Source: Mucilaginibacter oryzae
Lineage (GTDB): Bacteria > Bacteroidota > Bacteroidia > Sphingobacteriales > Sphingobacteriaceae
Direction: 5' to 3'
NCBI RefSeq assembly: GCF_003148845.1
Contig: NZ_QGHA01000013.1
Coordinates: 54,477-118,476, forward strand
Length of the DNA stretch: 64,000 nt
Position 1 is the stretch's first letter. Every line of letters starts with the position of its first letter. The position numbers were made by a program, and so were the translations under genes. The notes below the pieces were generated by a model. It had not been told where the DNA came from. It ran no database searches and saw only the letters and a program-made list of their open reading frames with translations. Of the stretch, positions 36,104-45,490 are shown in pieces.

Positions 36104-37507
36104 ATGGGCAATTTAAGAACAAAAGATCTGAGTAAAATAGGTTATCATAATGATCAGCTACGAAGCCTGGTTATTGGCATAGCCTCAAAAAATTTTAAAC
36201 ACTATAGCAAACAGCAATTGCTTGATCTGCTGGTGGAAATAAAAAACAATCCGGAAGCATTCCTGGATAATGAGCTTACAGCCAAGATAGCACAAAAGGT
36301 GATCGGCAAAACCGATGGCCCGGCGTTTAAGGCTTATGAGCTGCGTGACGAACCTGTATTTTGCAAAACCTACGGCGGCAAGGGAATCGAAACATCGGCC
36401 AAAAAACAAATGGAGCTGGCTAACCTGCTGCCGGTGAGCGTACAAGGCGCGCTGATGCCCGACGCGCATATGGGCTTCGGGTTGCCTGTTGGCGGGGTAC
36501 TGGCTACCGATAACGCGGTGATCCCCTACGCGGTAGGTATGGATATCGGCTGCAGGATGGCCTTGTCTGTTATCGACGAAACTGACGGATTCCTGAAGCG
36601 TTTTGATTATCAAATTAAACAAGCCTTGAAAAACCATACCCACTTTGGCATGGAAGGCGGACTGGATGTGAGGCAGGAGCATGAGGTGCTGGATAACCTG
36701 CTGTTTCGTGAAATGCAGCTTTTAAGGCCGTTGCACGGCAAAGCCGCGAGGCAATTAGGAACATCGGGCAACGGCAACCATTTTGTGGAATTTGGCGAAA
36801 TAGAACTTTTGGCTGATAACGCCTTAGGTTGTTTGCCGGCTAAAAAGTATGTTGCGCTGTTATCGCACTCCGGCAGCCGTGGTTTAGGTTCGGCCATAGC
36901 AAGGCATTTTACACAAATAGCCATGAATACCTGCAAGCTGCCCCGCCATGCGCAGCAACTGGCCTGGCTTGATCTGGATACCGAAGCCGGGCAGGAGTAC
37001 TGGCTGGCCATGACCCTTGCCGGCGATTATGCAAAAGCCTGCCACGAGCGCATCCACTCCAACCTGCTGAAGGCCCTGGGCCTGGAAGCTTTGCACGTGG
37101 TAGAAAACCATCACAACTTTGCCTGGAAAGAGCAACTGGCCAATGGCCGGGAGGTGATTATGCACCGTAAAGGCGCTACCCCTGCACATGCCGGTGAACT
37201 GGGTATTATTCCCGGCAGCATGACCACCCCAGCCTACCTGGTATCGGGCAAAGGTGTAGGCGACGCGCTGTATTCGGCATCGCACGGCGCGGGCAGGGCC
37301 ATGAGCAGGCAAAAAGCTAAGGAGAGCATGACCGTATCCGCCATGAAAAAGCTGTTGAGCGGCGCCGGCGTTGCGCTGATTGGCGGTACGGTGGAAGAAA
37401 ATCCTTTGGCTTATAAGGATATCGAAACCGTAATAGCCGCCCAGCGCGACCTGGTTGATATTCAGGGCCGGTTTTTTCCGCGGATTGTACGAATGAATAA
37501 GGAGTAA
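36104..37507 (+). CDS. rtcB: RtcB family RNA ligase
   Basis: A 467-residue Mn/GTP-dependent RNA ligase that joins 2',3'-cyclic phosphate (3'-phosphate) ends to 5'-OH ends. Active-site motifs are all present: PDAHMGFGLPVGG, GMDIGCRM, GTSGNGNHFVEFG, LSHSGSRGLG, VENHHNFAW, and the guanylylated histidine in SASHGAGRAMSR (His394). The divergence from E. coli-type RtcB and the coupling to PrfH place it with the RtcB2 type that repairs ribosomes. Its stop overlaps the prfH start (TAATG). Confidence 0.95.
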   Translation: MGNLRTKDLSKIGYHNDQLRSLVIGIASKNFKHYSKQQLLDLLVEIKNNPEAFLDNELTAKIAQKVIGKTDGPAFKAYELRDEPVFCKTYGGKGIETSAKKQMELANLLPVSVQGALMPDAHMGFGLPVGGVLATDNAVIPYAVGMDIGCRMALSVIDETDGFLKRFDYQIKQALKNHTHFGMEGGLDVRQEHEVLDNLLFREMQLLRPLHGKAARQLGTSGNGNHFVEFGEIELLADNALGCLPAKKYVALLSHSGSRGLGSAIARHFTQIAMNTCKLPRHAQQLAWLDLDTEAGQEYWLAMTLAGDYAKACHERIHSNLLKALGLEALHVVENHHNFAWKEQLANGREVIMHRKGATPAHAGELGIIPGSMTTPAYLVSGKGVGDALYSASHGAGRAMSRQKAKESMTVSAMKKLLSGAGVALIGGTVEENPLAYKDIETVIAAQRDLVDIQGRFFPRIVRMNKE

Positions 37508-38127
37508 TGATGAAAAAGATAATGATCCAGGTTACATCAGGCAAAGGCCCGGCAGAATGCTGCCGGGTTGTAGCCTGCGTACAAAGCCTGATGATGAAGC
37601 AGGCCAAAAAACAAAACATCAACTTACAGGTACTCGAAAACAAAGCCGCCGGGTTAAACGGCACTTTACTATCGGCAACCATGATGGCCGAAGGCGACCA
37701 GCTTGATGCTTTCATTACAGAATGGGTCGGCACCATCCAATGGATAGCGCAAAGCCCTTACCGAAAGTTTCATAAACGCAAAAACTGGTTTGTAGGCGTA
37801 GCCGCTTTTGATGTGAAGGAACTAATGCAATGGAATCCCAAAGATGTGAAACTGGAAACAATCCGCGCCTCAGGCCCCGGTGGGCAAAACGTTAACAAGG
37901 TTGAAACGGCTGTCAGGGCTACGCATATGCCATCGGGCCTGCAGGTGTTAGCGATGGATAGCCGCTCGCAGCTTGAAAATAAAAAGTTGTGTTTGGCCCG
38001 GCTGGAGGCTAAGGTGATGGTTTGGCAAACCGAGCACCTGGTGGCGCAGCAGCAAAGCCAGTGGATGGAACATCATATGCTGGAGCGCGGCAACCCGGTT
38101 AAAACAATTAAGGCGGACTTGTATTAG
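37507..38127 (+). CDS. prfH: Peptide chain release factor homologue PrfH (ribosome rescue)
   Basis: A 206-residue class I release factor homologue. The N-terminal SGKGPAECCRVVACVQ is the PrfH signature. The catalytic GGQ motif is at 125-127 (RASGPGGQNVNKVETAV). It lacks the codon-recognition (PxT/SPF) domain of RF1 and RF2. E. coli PrfH releases peptide from ribosomes whose 16S decoding centre has been cleaved, so that RtcB2 can reseal the rRNA. The 1-base TAATG overlap with rtcB makes the two a translationally coupled pair. Confidence 0.95.
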   Translation: MMKKIMIQVTSGKGPAECCRVVACVQSLMMKQAKKQNINLQVLENKAAGLNGTLLSATMMAEGDQLDAFITEWVGTIQWIAQSPYRKFHKRKNWFVGVAAFDVKELMQWNPKDVKLETIRASGPGGQNVNKVETAVRATHMPSGLQVLAMDSRSQLENKKLCLARLEAKVMVWQTEHLVAQQQSQWMEHHMLERGNPVKTIKADLY

Positions 38128-38377
38128 GATATAAAACCTTGTTTTTTTGTTTAAATGTATAGTAATTATGTACACGATAGCCGCTTGAAAGTGTTTGTAT
38201 TTTTATTTGATCGCCTGCTGATGTTTGCTTCTTCAGAAACTAACACCTTATTTTTGCCGGTTGATCTGCTTAACGCGGCAATGACGGGTAACAACATCCG
38301 TTCCCGTAGTGTTCTGGATAAGAAAAACAATTTTACCGAAATATAAAATCTGTATTTTTTGGGCCCTTCCAATTATC
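38128..38377. other. Intergenic stretch after prfH
   Basis: With the downstream leader this gap is about 410 bp. The only ORF (38155-38346, 63 codons) has no family resemblance or promoter and is not called. Nothing else is recognised. Confidence 0.45.
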
Positions 38378-38385
38378 TATATTTG
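38378..38385 (+). promoter_or_regulatory. -7 element for the GH127 gene
   Basis: TATATTTG is an exact TAnnTTTG and would give a 5' leader of about 150 bases before the GH127 start at 38541. Confidence 0.5.
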
Positions 38386-38540
38386 CCAGCAATCAATTAT
38401 AAGTGTTTTTTTAACAATTAATCGCATTTCCGGAACAGGGTAGTCACCTATGTGGCGTTGGCCTGCCGGGTTGTGCTTTGAGATCGTATAGAACGGTAGA
38501 TGATAACCTTTAAATAATATTCGGGGGGATTCAAAATCAC

Positions 38541-40901
38541 ATGAAAAATAAAGCTGTTTTAACCATTAAACTACTGGTTGTTTTGACGCTACCTGTCGCC
38601 TCGTTGTATGGTCAGTCGGGCAAAATGCAATTATTTAAGTTAGATCATGTGCGCCTGTTGGAAAGCCCTTTTAAGCAGGCAGAACAGGTTGACCTGAATT
38701 ATATTTTGAAAATGGAGCCCGATAGGTTGCTGGCCCCGTATCTGCGCGAAGCAGGGCTTGTTCCCCAAGCCGAAAGTTACGGCAATTGGGAAAATTCGGG
38801 TCTGGACGGTCATACCGGCGGGCATTATTTAACCGCCCTCGCACAAATGTATGCATCTGCCGGTAATATGGAATGCAAACATCGGTTGGATTATATGGTT
38901 AACGAACTGGCCCGCTGCCAGGAAAAAAACGGCAATGGTTATGTGGGCGGCGTTCCGGGTGGCAACAGGATGTGGGCGCAGCTGAAAACCGGCGATCTGA
39001 GCGATTTTAATACAAAGTGGGTGCCCTGGTACAACTTACACAAATTATACGCCGGTTTACGCGATGCTTATTTGCTTGCGGGTAACGCGAAAGCGAAAGC
39101 GGTTTTTATTAAATTATGCGATTGGGCTGATAGTGAAGTGGCCGGACTGAACACCACGCAGATGCAGCAGATGTTAGGAACTGAACATGGCGGGATGAAT
39201 GAAGTTTTTGCCGATGCGTATGCTATTACCGGTGATAAAAAATACCTGGCGCTGGCAGAGAAATTCTCGCACCGGGCCATACTGGTACCGCTGGAGCGGC
39301 ATGAAGATAAGCTGAGCGGCCTGCATGCCAACACGCAAATACCCAAGGTTATTGGTTTTGAACGCATAGCCGGGCTAAGCAATGATACAGGTTATAGTTC
39401 TGCCGCCCGTTTTTTTTGGAATACGGTGGTGAACAAACGGTCGATAGCTATTGGTGGCAACAGCGTGCGCGAGCATTTTAATCCCGTTAACGATTTTGCT
39501 ACCATGTTAGAGTCGGAGCAGGGCCCGGAAACCTGTAACAGCAATAATATGCTTAAACTGAGCAAAATGCTGTTTGTTGATGATACGCGGCTTGCCTACA
39601 TCGATTTTTATGAACGTTTGCTGTATAATCATATTTTGTCATCGCAACACCCGGTAACCGGCGGCTTTGTTTACTTTACACCTATACACCCGCAGCATTA
39701 CCGTGTTTACTCAACGGCCGATCAAAGTTTTTGGTGTTGTGTAGGTACTGGTATTGAAAACCATGGCAAATATGGCGAACTGATCTATTCGCATAAAGGC
39801 GACGATCTGTATGTAAATCTTTTTATTCCCTCGGTACTTAACTGGAAAGAGAAAGGGTTTGAGGTAACTCAGCAAACAAAGTTTCCGGATGCCGGGAGCA
39901 CTTCTTTATCGCTTAAATTAAGCCGCCCGGGTAAATTTGCCATTTATATCCGTAAACCAGGATGGTTGAGTTCCGACGGATTCAATGTTACGATAAACAA
40001 CCGCGCTGTTAAGTACACCCATAACGCGGAAGGATATGTAAAACTGGTGCATCCCTGGAAAACGGGCGACCGCATAACCGTATCCCTGCCAATGAAAACC
40101 AGCGTTGAGTACCTACCTGATCACTCGGCCTGGGTATCATTTTTACGGGGGCCTATTGTGCTTGCGGCGCCTACAGATACTACGCAGCTTACTGGCTTAT
40201 TTGCAGGTGATAGCCGTTGGGGGCACATAGCCGGAGGGCCGCTTTATCCCTTACCGGCTTCGCCATTGCTGGCCGGCAGCGGTACAGACCTGGTAACTAA
40301 AGTTAAGGCAGTTGCCGGCGCAGCTCCGCTAACTTACAAGATCAGCGACCTGGTTGTACAGCCGAAATTTAAAAATCTTAAACTGATCCCGTTTTATAAA
40401 GTGCATGATAGCCGGTACATGCTGTATTGGCCGGTAGCTAAACCCGATAGCATCCAACAACGGGAGCAGGAACTGGCCCTGCTTGACGAGCGTTACATTA
40501 AGTTGGCTGCCCGTTCGGTAGATGCGGTTGCTCCCGGCGAACAGCAGCCCGAGAACGACCACGGCATGATAGCAGAAAAATCAGAAACAGGTATCTTCAG
40601 AAATCTACATTGGCGCAGCGCGACCGGGTTTTTCAGTTATCGCCTGCGTACAAATGCAGATGTTAAAGTTTTGGGTATCACTTATTATGGCAGGGAAAAC
40701 GGCCGTGAGTTTGATATTTACCTGGACGATTTGAAGCTGGCGCATGTATCGCTCAACGGTACAGGACCTGATACCTTTGTAACCAAAGAATACGCGATAC
40801 CAGAAAGCCTGAAGACCAATGCTGGTGCAATAACGGTGAAGTTTGTAGCTGCCGATGGAAATAAAACCGCCGCTATTTATGGTGTGCGCCTGATGCGCTG
40901 A
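38541..40901 (+). CDS. Glycoside hydrolase family 127 (beta-L-arabinofuranosidase type)
   Basis: A 786-residue exported enzyme with a signal peptide ending at LYGQ (about residue 25). The (alpha/alpha)6 GH127/DUF1680 domain (about 30-540) contains GLDGHTGGHYLTALAQMYA and WVPWYNLHKLYAGLRDAY. The zinc-cysteine active site is complete: Glu330 and Cys332 in PETC, and Cys399-Cys400 in FWCCVGTG. GH127 enzymes cleave terminal beta-L-arabinofuranosides from plant glycans. The C-terminal 250 residues hold DUF4986- and DUF6805-like beta domains. No SusC/SusD or other glycosidase gene is adjacent, so it is not in a polysaccharide utilisation locus within this window. Confidence 0.93.
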   Translation: MKNKAVLTIKLLVVLTLPVASLYGQSGKMQLFKLDHVRLLESPFKQAEQVDLNYILKMEPDRLLAPYLREAGLVPQAESYGNWENSGLDGHTGGHYLTALAQMYASAGNMECKHRLDYMVNELARCQEKNGNGYVGGVPGGNRMWAQLKTGDLSDFNTKWVPWYNLHKLYAGLRDAYLLAGNAKAKAVFIKLCDWADSEVAGLNTTQMQQMLGTEHGGMNEVFADAYAITGDKKYLALAEKFSHRAILVPLERHEDKLSGLHANTQIPKVIGFERIAGLSNDTGYSSAARFFWNTVVNKRSIAIGGNSVREHFNPVNDFATMLESEQGPETCNSNNMLKLSKMLFVDDTRLAYIDFYERLLYNHILSSQHPVTGGFVYFTPIHPQHYRVYSTADQSFWCCVGTGIENHGKYGELIYSHKGDDLYVNLFIPSVLNWKEKGFEVTQQTKFPDAGSTSLSLKLSRPGKFAIYIRKPGWLSSDGFNVTINNRAVKYTHNAEGYVKLVHPWKTGDRITVSLPMKTSVEYLPDHSAWVSFLRGPIVLAAPTDTTQLTGLFAGDSRWGHIAGGPLYPLPASPLLAGSGTDLVTKVKAVAGAAPLTYKISDLVVQPKFKNLKLIPFYKVHDSRYMLYWPVAKPDSIQQREQELALLDERYIKLAARSVDAVAPGEQQPENDHGMIAEKSETGIFRNLHWRSATGFFSYRLRTNADVKVLGITYYGRENGREFDIYLDDLKLAHVSLNGTGPDTFVTKEYAIPESLKTNAGAITVKFVAADGNKTAAIYGVRLMR

Positions 40902-41024
40902 GGGCCCTGAGGGGTTTACCGGGCAAAGCGCTGATTCATTATGGATAACTTTAAACTAAATGGCCGGGCAGTGTGCGCGAACAAATGACCGGTGATTTGG
41001 TTATAAAGGTGCCATAAAAATCAC

Positions 41025-42278
41025 ATGAAGAAAAAACAACACGATATTGTTAATCGCAATTCCGTATCAGCCTTTCGGAAACCCCTCGAAGCATTGAATT
41101 TTTTTATGGCAGACATGCAGGCGGGCATTGGGCCCTTCCTCGGGATCTTCCTGCTGGCGCATCAATGGAAAGCAGGGCCCATCGGAACAGTGATGACGCT
41201 GGGAGGCATCGCGGGCGTTTTAGTTACCATTCCGGCTGGCGCGCTGATAGACAAAGCGAAGCATAAAAAACGCTACGTAATCATTCCGGGTATTTGCACC
41301 GTATTGGCCTCCGCTATTATCCTGATCTCACAACGTTTTTGGATAGTTGGCGTATCGCAGGTTGCCACCGCCATAGCCGGCGCGGCAATTGTGCCTGCCG
41401 TTATTGCTATCACGCTTGGCCTTACCGGTCAGCAGGGGTTTAACCGCCAAAACGGTCGGAACCAGGCCTGGAACCACGCCGGCAATATGATCGGCGCGGG
41501 CCTTTCCGGATATTTGGGAACAAAACTCGGAATGCCTTTTATATTTTATCTGTCGGCACTATTCGGGCTTTTCTCCATCATTTCGGTGAGCCTTATTCCA
41601 TCCAAAGCCATAGACTACCGCGCCGCGAGGGGACTAAAATCTGACGATGACCACGGCGAGCAGGTGAGTGGCTTTAAAGCGTTATTTGAATGTAAGCCCT
41701 TATTGCTGCTTGCCGCGGCGTTGGCTTTTTTTCATTTAGGAAATGGCGCCATGCTGCCGCTGTACGGTTTGGGCGCAGCCAGTAACGGCCAGGAAAATGC
41801 CGCCATGTTTGTGGCCATGACCATCGTAATAGCGCAGTTGGTTATGATCGGCGCTTCCATCGCGGCCATGAAGCTGGCAGATGAACGGGGTTACTGGCTG
41901 GTGTTGCTCATTTCGTTCGTCGCTTTGCCTGTAAGGGGAGCCATCGCTGCTTCGCTTAGTTATCATGCAGGCCTGTACCCGGTACAGGCGCTTGATGGTA
42001 TAGGTGCCGGTTTACAAAGTGTTGCCGTGCCCGGGCTTGTTGCGCATATCCTTAACGGCACGGGGCGCATCAATGTAGGCCAGGGAGCAGTGATGACTGT
42101 ACAAGGCATTGGGGCCGCGTTAAGCCCGGCCATTGGCGGGTGGATGGCGCAGGGGTTGGGTTATCCGCTTACATTTTTACTGCTTGGCGGTTTAGCGCTC
42201 TTATCAATAATTTTATGGTTACTTTACAGCCGCACCTTAAAGGCGGCTTGTGATATACGTTATTCCGCACAACAATGA
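41025..42278 (+). CDS. MFS transporter
   Basis: A 417-residue permease with about 12 helices. The MFS loop motif appears as GALIDKAKHKKRYVI between helices 2 and 3. Typical Gly-rich helices follow (GNMIGAGLSGYLGTKLG; GIGAALSPAIGGWMAQGLG). Substrate unknown. Its stop overlaps the next gene's ATG by 4 bp (ATGA), so it is coupled to an ArsB/NhaD-type permease. The pair may export related toxic ions or arsenicals, but no ArsR or ArsC gene is present. Confidence 0.88.
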   Translation: MKKKQHDIVNRNSVSAFRKPLEALNFFMADMQAGIGPFLGIFLLAHQWKAGPIGTVMTLGGIAGVLVTIPAGALIDKAKHKKRYVIIPGICTVLASAIILISQRFWIVGVSQVATAIAGAAIVPAVIAITLGLTGQQGFNRQNGRNQAWNHAGNMIGAGLSGYLGTKLGMPFIFYLSALFGLFSIISVSLIPSKAIDYRAARGLKSDDDHGEQVSGFKALFECKPLLLLAAALAFFHLGNGAMLPLYGLGAASNGQENAAMFVAMTIVIAQLVMIGASIAAMKLADERGYWLVLLISFVALPVRGAIAASLSYHAGLYPVQALDGIGAGLQSVAVPGLVAHILNGTGRINVGQGAVMTVQGIGAALSPAIGGWMAQGLGYPLTFLLLGGLALLSIILWLLYSRTLKAACDIRYSAQQ

Positions 42279-43519
42279 GTCATCTTTTGATCTTTATTAT
42301 TTCGCTTTTAGCTATAGCCGGGGTTATTATCAGGCCATTTCGCCTCCCGGAGGCAACCTGGGCCGCGGCCGGGGCCATCCTGCTGCTTTTAACCGGGCAG
42401 ATTACCTTAACACAGGCCGGTGCCGGTGTAGCAAAAGGCACTGATGTGTACCTGTTTCTTGCCGGTATGATGCTGCTGTCTGAAACGGCGAGGGAAGAAA
42501 AACTTTTCGACTGGCTGGCCGCCCAGGCTGTAAAAGCGTCAAAAGGGTCGGCGTCGGGGCTTTTTTTTATGATCTACATTTCCGGTATATTGGTAACCGC
42601 GTTGCTATCCAATGATGCTACTGCGGTTGTGCTTACGCCGGCTGTTATAGCCGCAACAAAGGCAGCAGGTGTAAAAAATCAGCTCCCTTATTTATTGATT
42701 TGCGCTTTTATAGCCAATGCCGCTTCTTTTTTGTTGCCGATATCTAACCCTGCCAACCTGGTAATTTACGCCGCGCACCTGCCAACGTTAATCAGCTGGC
42801 TAAAGGCTTTTTTGCTCCCTTCGGTCATCGCCATTGCCGCCACTTATTTTACGTTGAAATTTACACAGCGGAGGGCTTTAAAAGAGCAGTTTGATACACC
42901 TGCCACAATTATAAAATTAAGCCAAACGGGGCAGCTGGCACTGTACAGTATCCTGGCTACGGTAGTTGTATTGCTTATTTGTTCGGCGTTTGATGTGCCT
43001 TTAGGCTTGCCTACCTTCATCACCGGGCTTTTAGCCACCCTTATTATTGCCCTGGCAGCGCGTAAGTCTGTTTATAAAACCTTTCGTGAAGTATCCTGGA
43101 GCGTTTTGTTTTTGGTGGCGGGCCTGTTTGTCATAGTAGAAGCCTTATCAGGCACAGGCATCACTGGTCACCTGGCATCCGCCCTGTCTCGGGCATCCGA
43201 TATGCATCCTGCCAAGGTTGCGTTGAGCGTTGGAAGCGGGATCGCCTTCATCTGTAATTTGATGAATAACCTACCTGTGGGGTTAATGGCCGGGCAGGTT
43301 GCGCAAAGCGCTACCTTGCCCGAGGTGGTGCGGAAGGCCATATTGATCGGGATTGATCTTGGCCCTAATTTATCAGTTACCGGTTCGCTGGCTACCATAC
43401 TTTGGCTTGTAGCGCTGCGGCGCGAGGGCGTAAAGGTAAGTAATTGGAGCTTTCTTAAAACAGGTGTTTTAGTGATGACCATACCGCTGATCTTGACCTT
43501 ATTGATTATACTTATTTGA
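42275..43519 (+). CDS. ArsB/NhaD-like permease of the ion transporter superfamily
   Basis: A 414-residue membrane protein with about 10-12 helices. The ArsB-like signatures are FLAGMMLLSETAREEKLFDWLA, LLSNDATAVVLTPAVIAA, ISNPANLVIYAAHLP and LMNNLPVGLMAG. ArsB proteins extrude arsenite or antimonite; relatives in the same superfamily move Na+ or dicarboxylates. Start codon overlap with the MFS gene implies co-translation. Arsenite as substrate is plausible but unproven without neighbouring ars genes. Confidence 0.85.
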   Translation: MSHLLIFIISLLAIAGVIIRPFRLPEATWAAAGAILLLLTGQITLTQAGAGVAKGTDVYLFLAGMMLLSETAREEKLFDWLAAQAVKASKGSASGLFFMIYISGILVTALLSNDATAVVLTPAVIAATKAAGVKNQLPYLLICAFIANAASFLLPISNPANLVIYAAHLPTLISWLKAFLLPSVIAIAATYFTLKFTQRRALKEQFDTPATIIKLSQTGQLALYSILATVVVLLICSAFDVPLGLPTFITGLLATLIIALAARKSVYKTFREVSWSVLFLVAGLFVIVEALSGTGITGHLASALSRASDMHPAKVALSVGSGIAFICNLMNNLPVGLMAGQVAQSATLPEVVRKAILIGIDLGPNLSVTGSLATILWLVALRREGVKVSNWSFLKTGVLVMTIPLILTLLIILI

Positions 43520-43735
43520 TAGCCCGGCGCTTCATAACCGTAATATATTTATTCAGATAGTATCTTATTTAAAACAGGACATAAAGTATAAATTATGCAA
43601 CAATTGGTGCCTCAGATTTAATGTTATTTAAAAGTTGAGTGCCAGAGTAGTTGAAAATTATACGTGACGTAAAATAAATTAACTTATTAAAATTAAATTT
43701 TAATCATTGGGTATAGAAGTTGATATCGTGTACCC

Positions 43736-44098
43736 ATGAACAAGCGGATCCTCATAATTGATGACGACGAAGACATCCTCGATATTCTGCATATCATATT
43801 CCGGGATGAGGGTTTTAACGTAGTGGTTTCAAATACAGGCGAGGCAGCTGACCATATTCACATCATTAGCCCTGATCTTATTTTGCTTGATGTCCGCATC
43901 GCGGGGTCGGCGAAAAGGGGCGATCAGATCTGCGCGGAAATAAAAGCCCGGTATCCGGGAAATAAGCTACCGGTGGTGCTTGTTTCCGCCGAGACCGATC
44001 TGGAGATGCTTGCCAATCAATGCGGCGCGGATTTTTATGTTAAAAAACCATTTGATATTTATGAGCTGTTATCGAGGGTAAAAGCTTACCTGGCCTGA
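43736..44098 (+). CDS. Single-domain response regulator
   Basis: A 120-residue CheY-like receiver with no output domain. Acidic pair in RILIIDDDEDI, phospho-acceptor Asp in DLILLDVRIAG (about residue 52), Thr/Ser in VVLVSAET and Lys in DFYVKKPFD. It would act as a phosphorelay intermediate or bind a target protein. No histidine kinase is adjacent; the nearest in the window is at 7.1-8.2 kb. Confidence 0.92.
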   Translation: MNKRILIIDDDEDILDILHIIFRDEGFNVVVSNTGEAADHIHIISPDLILLDVRIAGSAKRGDQICAEIKARYPGNKLPVVLVSAETDLEMLANQCGADFYVKKPFDIYELLSRVKAYLA

Positions 44099-44109
44099 TC
44101 AACTTAAAG

Positions 44110-44333
44110 GGAAAATTGCTTTTAAAATAGTTATCGCTATTGATAGAAATTGTATAAAGAAATTTTAACACGAATTAACTTTTAAATCGGACAAAATTAA
44201 AACGAATTACACGAATGGCCGTTTTTCTATGATTGAGACATTCGTGTAATTGGATAATTCGTAACAATTCGTGTGAAAAATTTTGAACTATACATACCGA
44301 TAACCTTTTTGAAAAGGTTCAAAAGCGATGTCC
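44110..44333 (-). repeat. Dispersed palindromic repeat family 1, copy B
   Basis: A diverged copy in the 294-bp gap between the response regulator and DUF892 genes. It keeps AAGAAATTTTAACACGAATT at one end, ACAATTCGTGTGAAAAATTTT at the other, and GAATTACACGAAT in the middle. Similarity to copies A and C is clear at the ends and weaker inside. Confidence 0.6.
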
Positions 44334-44392
44334 CTTGATCAACTTACATAATCCGTGTGGTTTAATGTAATAGTTGTAACTTAGTTAAACCT

Positions 44393-44920
44393 ATGGAAAA
44401 AAGATCAAATCAATTTAAACCTGGCAATGTCATTTTCGGCCCCGAAAAACTGCGTGCCTATTTCGTTAACAATCTTAACAAGATCTATGCGGCAAAAAAA
44501 CACCTGGTCAAACATCTCCCCGAAATTGCTGAGGAGGCTCATTTTGTTGACCTGCGCTCTGCCATCTTAGAAACACTGGAGGATGTGGAACGGCAACTGG
44601 CCAGGATGGATATCATTTATGCCATGTTAGATGCCGATCAGGACGAAGGCGCTTTCAGCGGTTTAGCCGGGTTAATTGATGACGCTTTTGAGGATATCAG
44701 GTTACATAGTAAAGACCCCGAGTTGCGGGATCTTGCTATTGCCTATTATTTGCAAAATGTAGAAAGTATGGAAATGGCATCTTTCCAGGTATTGGAAATG
44801 GCCGCTGTAAAGCTTGAAAACAGGCAGATCAAGCAATTGATTAAAGAAAATTATGATGAAGCGAAAGCTGACAGGACACTTTTATTATTAATTACAGCAA
44901 AATACATCACTGCTAAATAG
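44393..44920 (+). CDS. DUF892 (YciE/YciF-like) ferritin-fold protein
   Basis: A 175-residue helical protein of the DUF892 family: LRAYFVNNLNKIYAAKKHLVKHLPEIAEEA, then LVGLIDDAF-like and DLAIAYYLQNVESMEMASFQVL helices, together a four-helix ferritin-like bundle. Members are stress-induced and some bind a di-iron site, but the Glu/His pattern here is not clear enough to claim metal binding. It stands alone between two intergenic repeats. Confidence 0.82.
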   Translation: MEKRSNQFKPGNVIFGPEKLRAYFVNNLNKIYAAKKHLVKHLPEIAEEAHFVDLRSAILETLEDVERQLARMDIIYAMLDADQDEGAFSGLAGLIDDAFEDIRLHSKDPELRDLAIAYYLQNVESMEMASFQVLEMAAVKLENRQIKQLIKENYDEAKADRTLLLLITAKYITAK

Positions 44921-44999
44921 CCAATGATGCCTACACTCTTTTAAAACTCCAACTCACTTAAAGTGAATGTGATTTTGAGTGGCGGAAAACAGGGTATTC

Positions 45000-45029
45000 A
45001 AAAAAAAAGCATCCTCTAAAGGATGCTTT
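45000..45029 (-). terminator. Terminator of the cold-shock gene
   Basis: GCATCCT (45009-45015) pairs with AGGATGC (45020-45026) with a 4-base loop. On the minus strand it is followed by a run of T (A at 45000-45008 on the plus strand). Confidence 0.88.
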
Positions 45030-45054
45030 CAATAAACTTATAATAGGTTAGGAG

Positions 45055-45246
45055 TTAAGCTACTCTTACGTTTACGGCATTAGGGCCTTTGCGACCTTGT
45101 TCGATGTCAAAATCAACCACATTGTTTTCACGAATATTATCGATCAGACCTGAAGAATGAACGAAGATTTCGCTGCCACCATTGTTAGGTGTGATAAATC
45201 CGAAACCTTTCGTTTCATTAAAAAATTTTACTGTTCCTTGTTGCAT
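45055..45246 (-). CDS. Cold-shock protein, CspA family
   Basis: A 63-residue OB-fold single-stranded nucleic-acid-binding protein. RNP1 is KGFGFI and RNP2 is IFVHSSGL, in MQQGTVKFFNETKGFGFITPNNGGSEIFVHSSGL. It melts RNA secondary structure and is typically abundant at low temperature. The region upstream (minus strand) is AT-rich and could hold the long regulatory leader common for csp genes. Confidence 0.96.
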   Translation of the reverse strand: MQQGTVKFFNETKGFGFITPNNGGSEIFVHSSGLIDNIRENNVVDFDIEQGRKGPNAVNVRVA

Positions 45247-45490
45247 TATATTTTATTTAATAAGTGTGCAATATAAATAGAACATTTGGTTGATTTTCTC
45301 TTTGATGAAAATATTTAATTTTTATTTAAATTAATCAAACTCATTTAAGCTTCGAGCTGGTGTAAGTTTATTTTTCATATCAATCAAAGCGGGCCCTAAA
45401 AATGTAAACGTGCCGCTTTCGATGACGTTTATAATGCCTTCATTTGGCAGCCTCGTTTTTAAAAGCGGTCGCTGGCCGACGATACCAGGG

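Noticed and set aside
38155..38346. 63-codon ORF after prfH
   Set aside because: No promoter, no family resemblance, odd composition, and it overlaps the promoter-side gap of the GH127 gene; probably chance.
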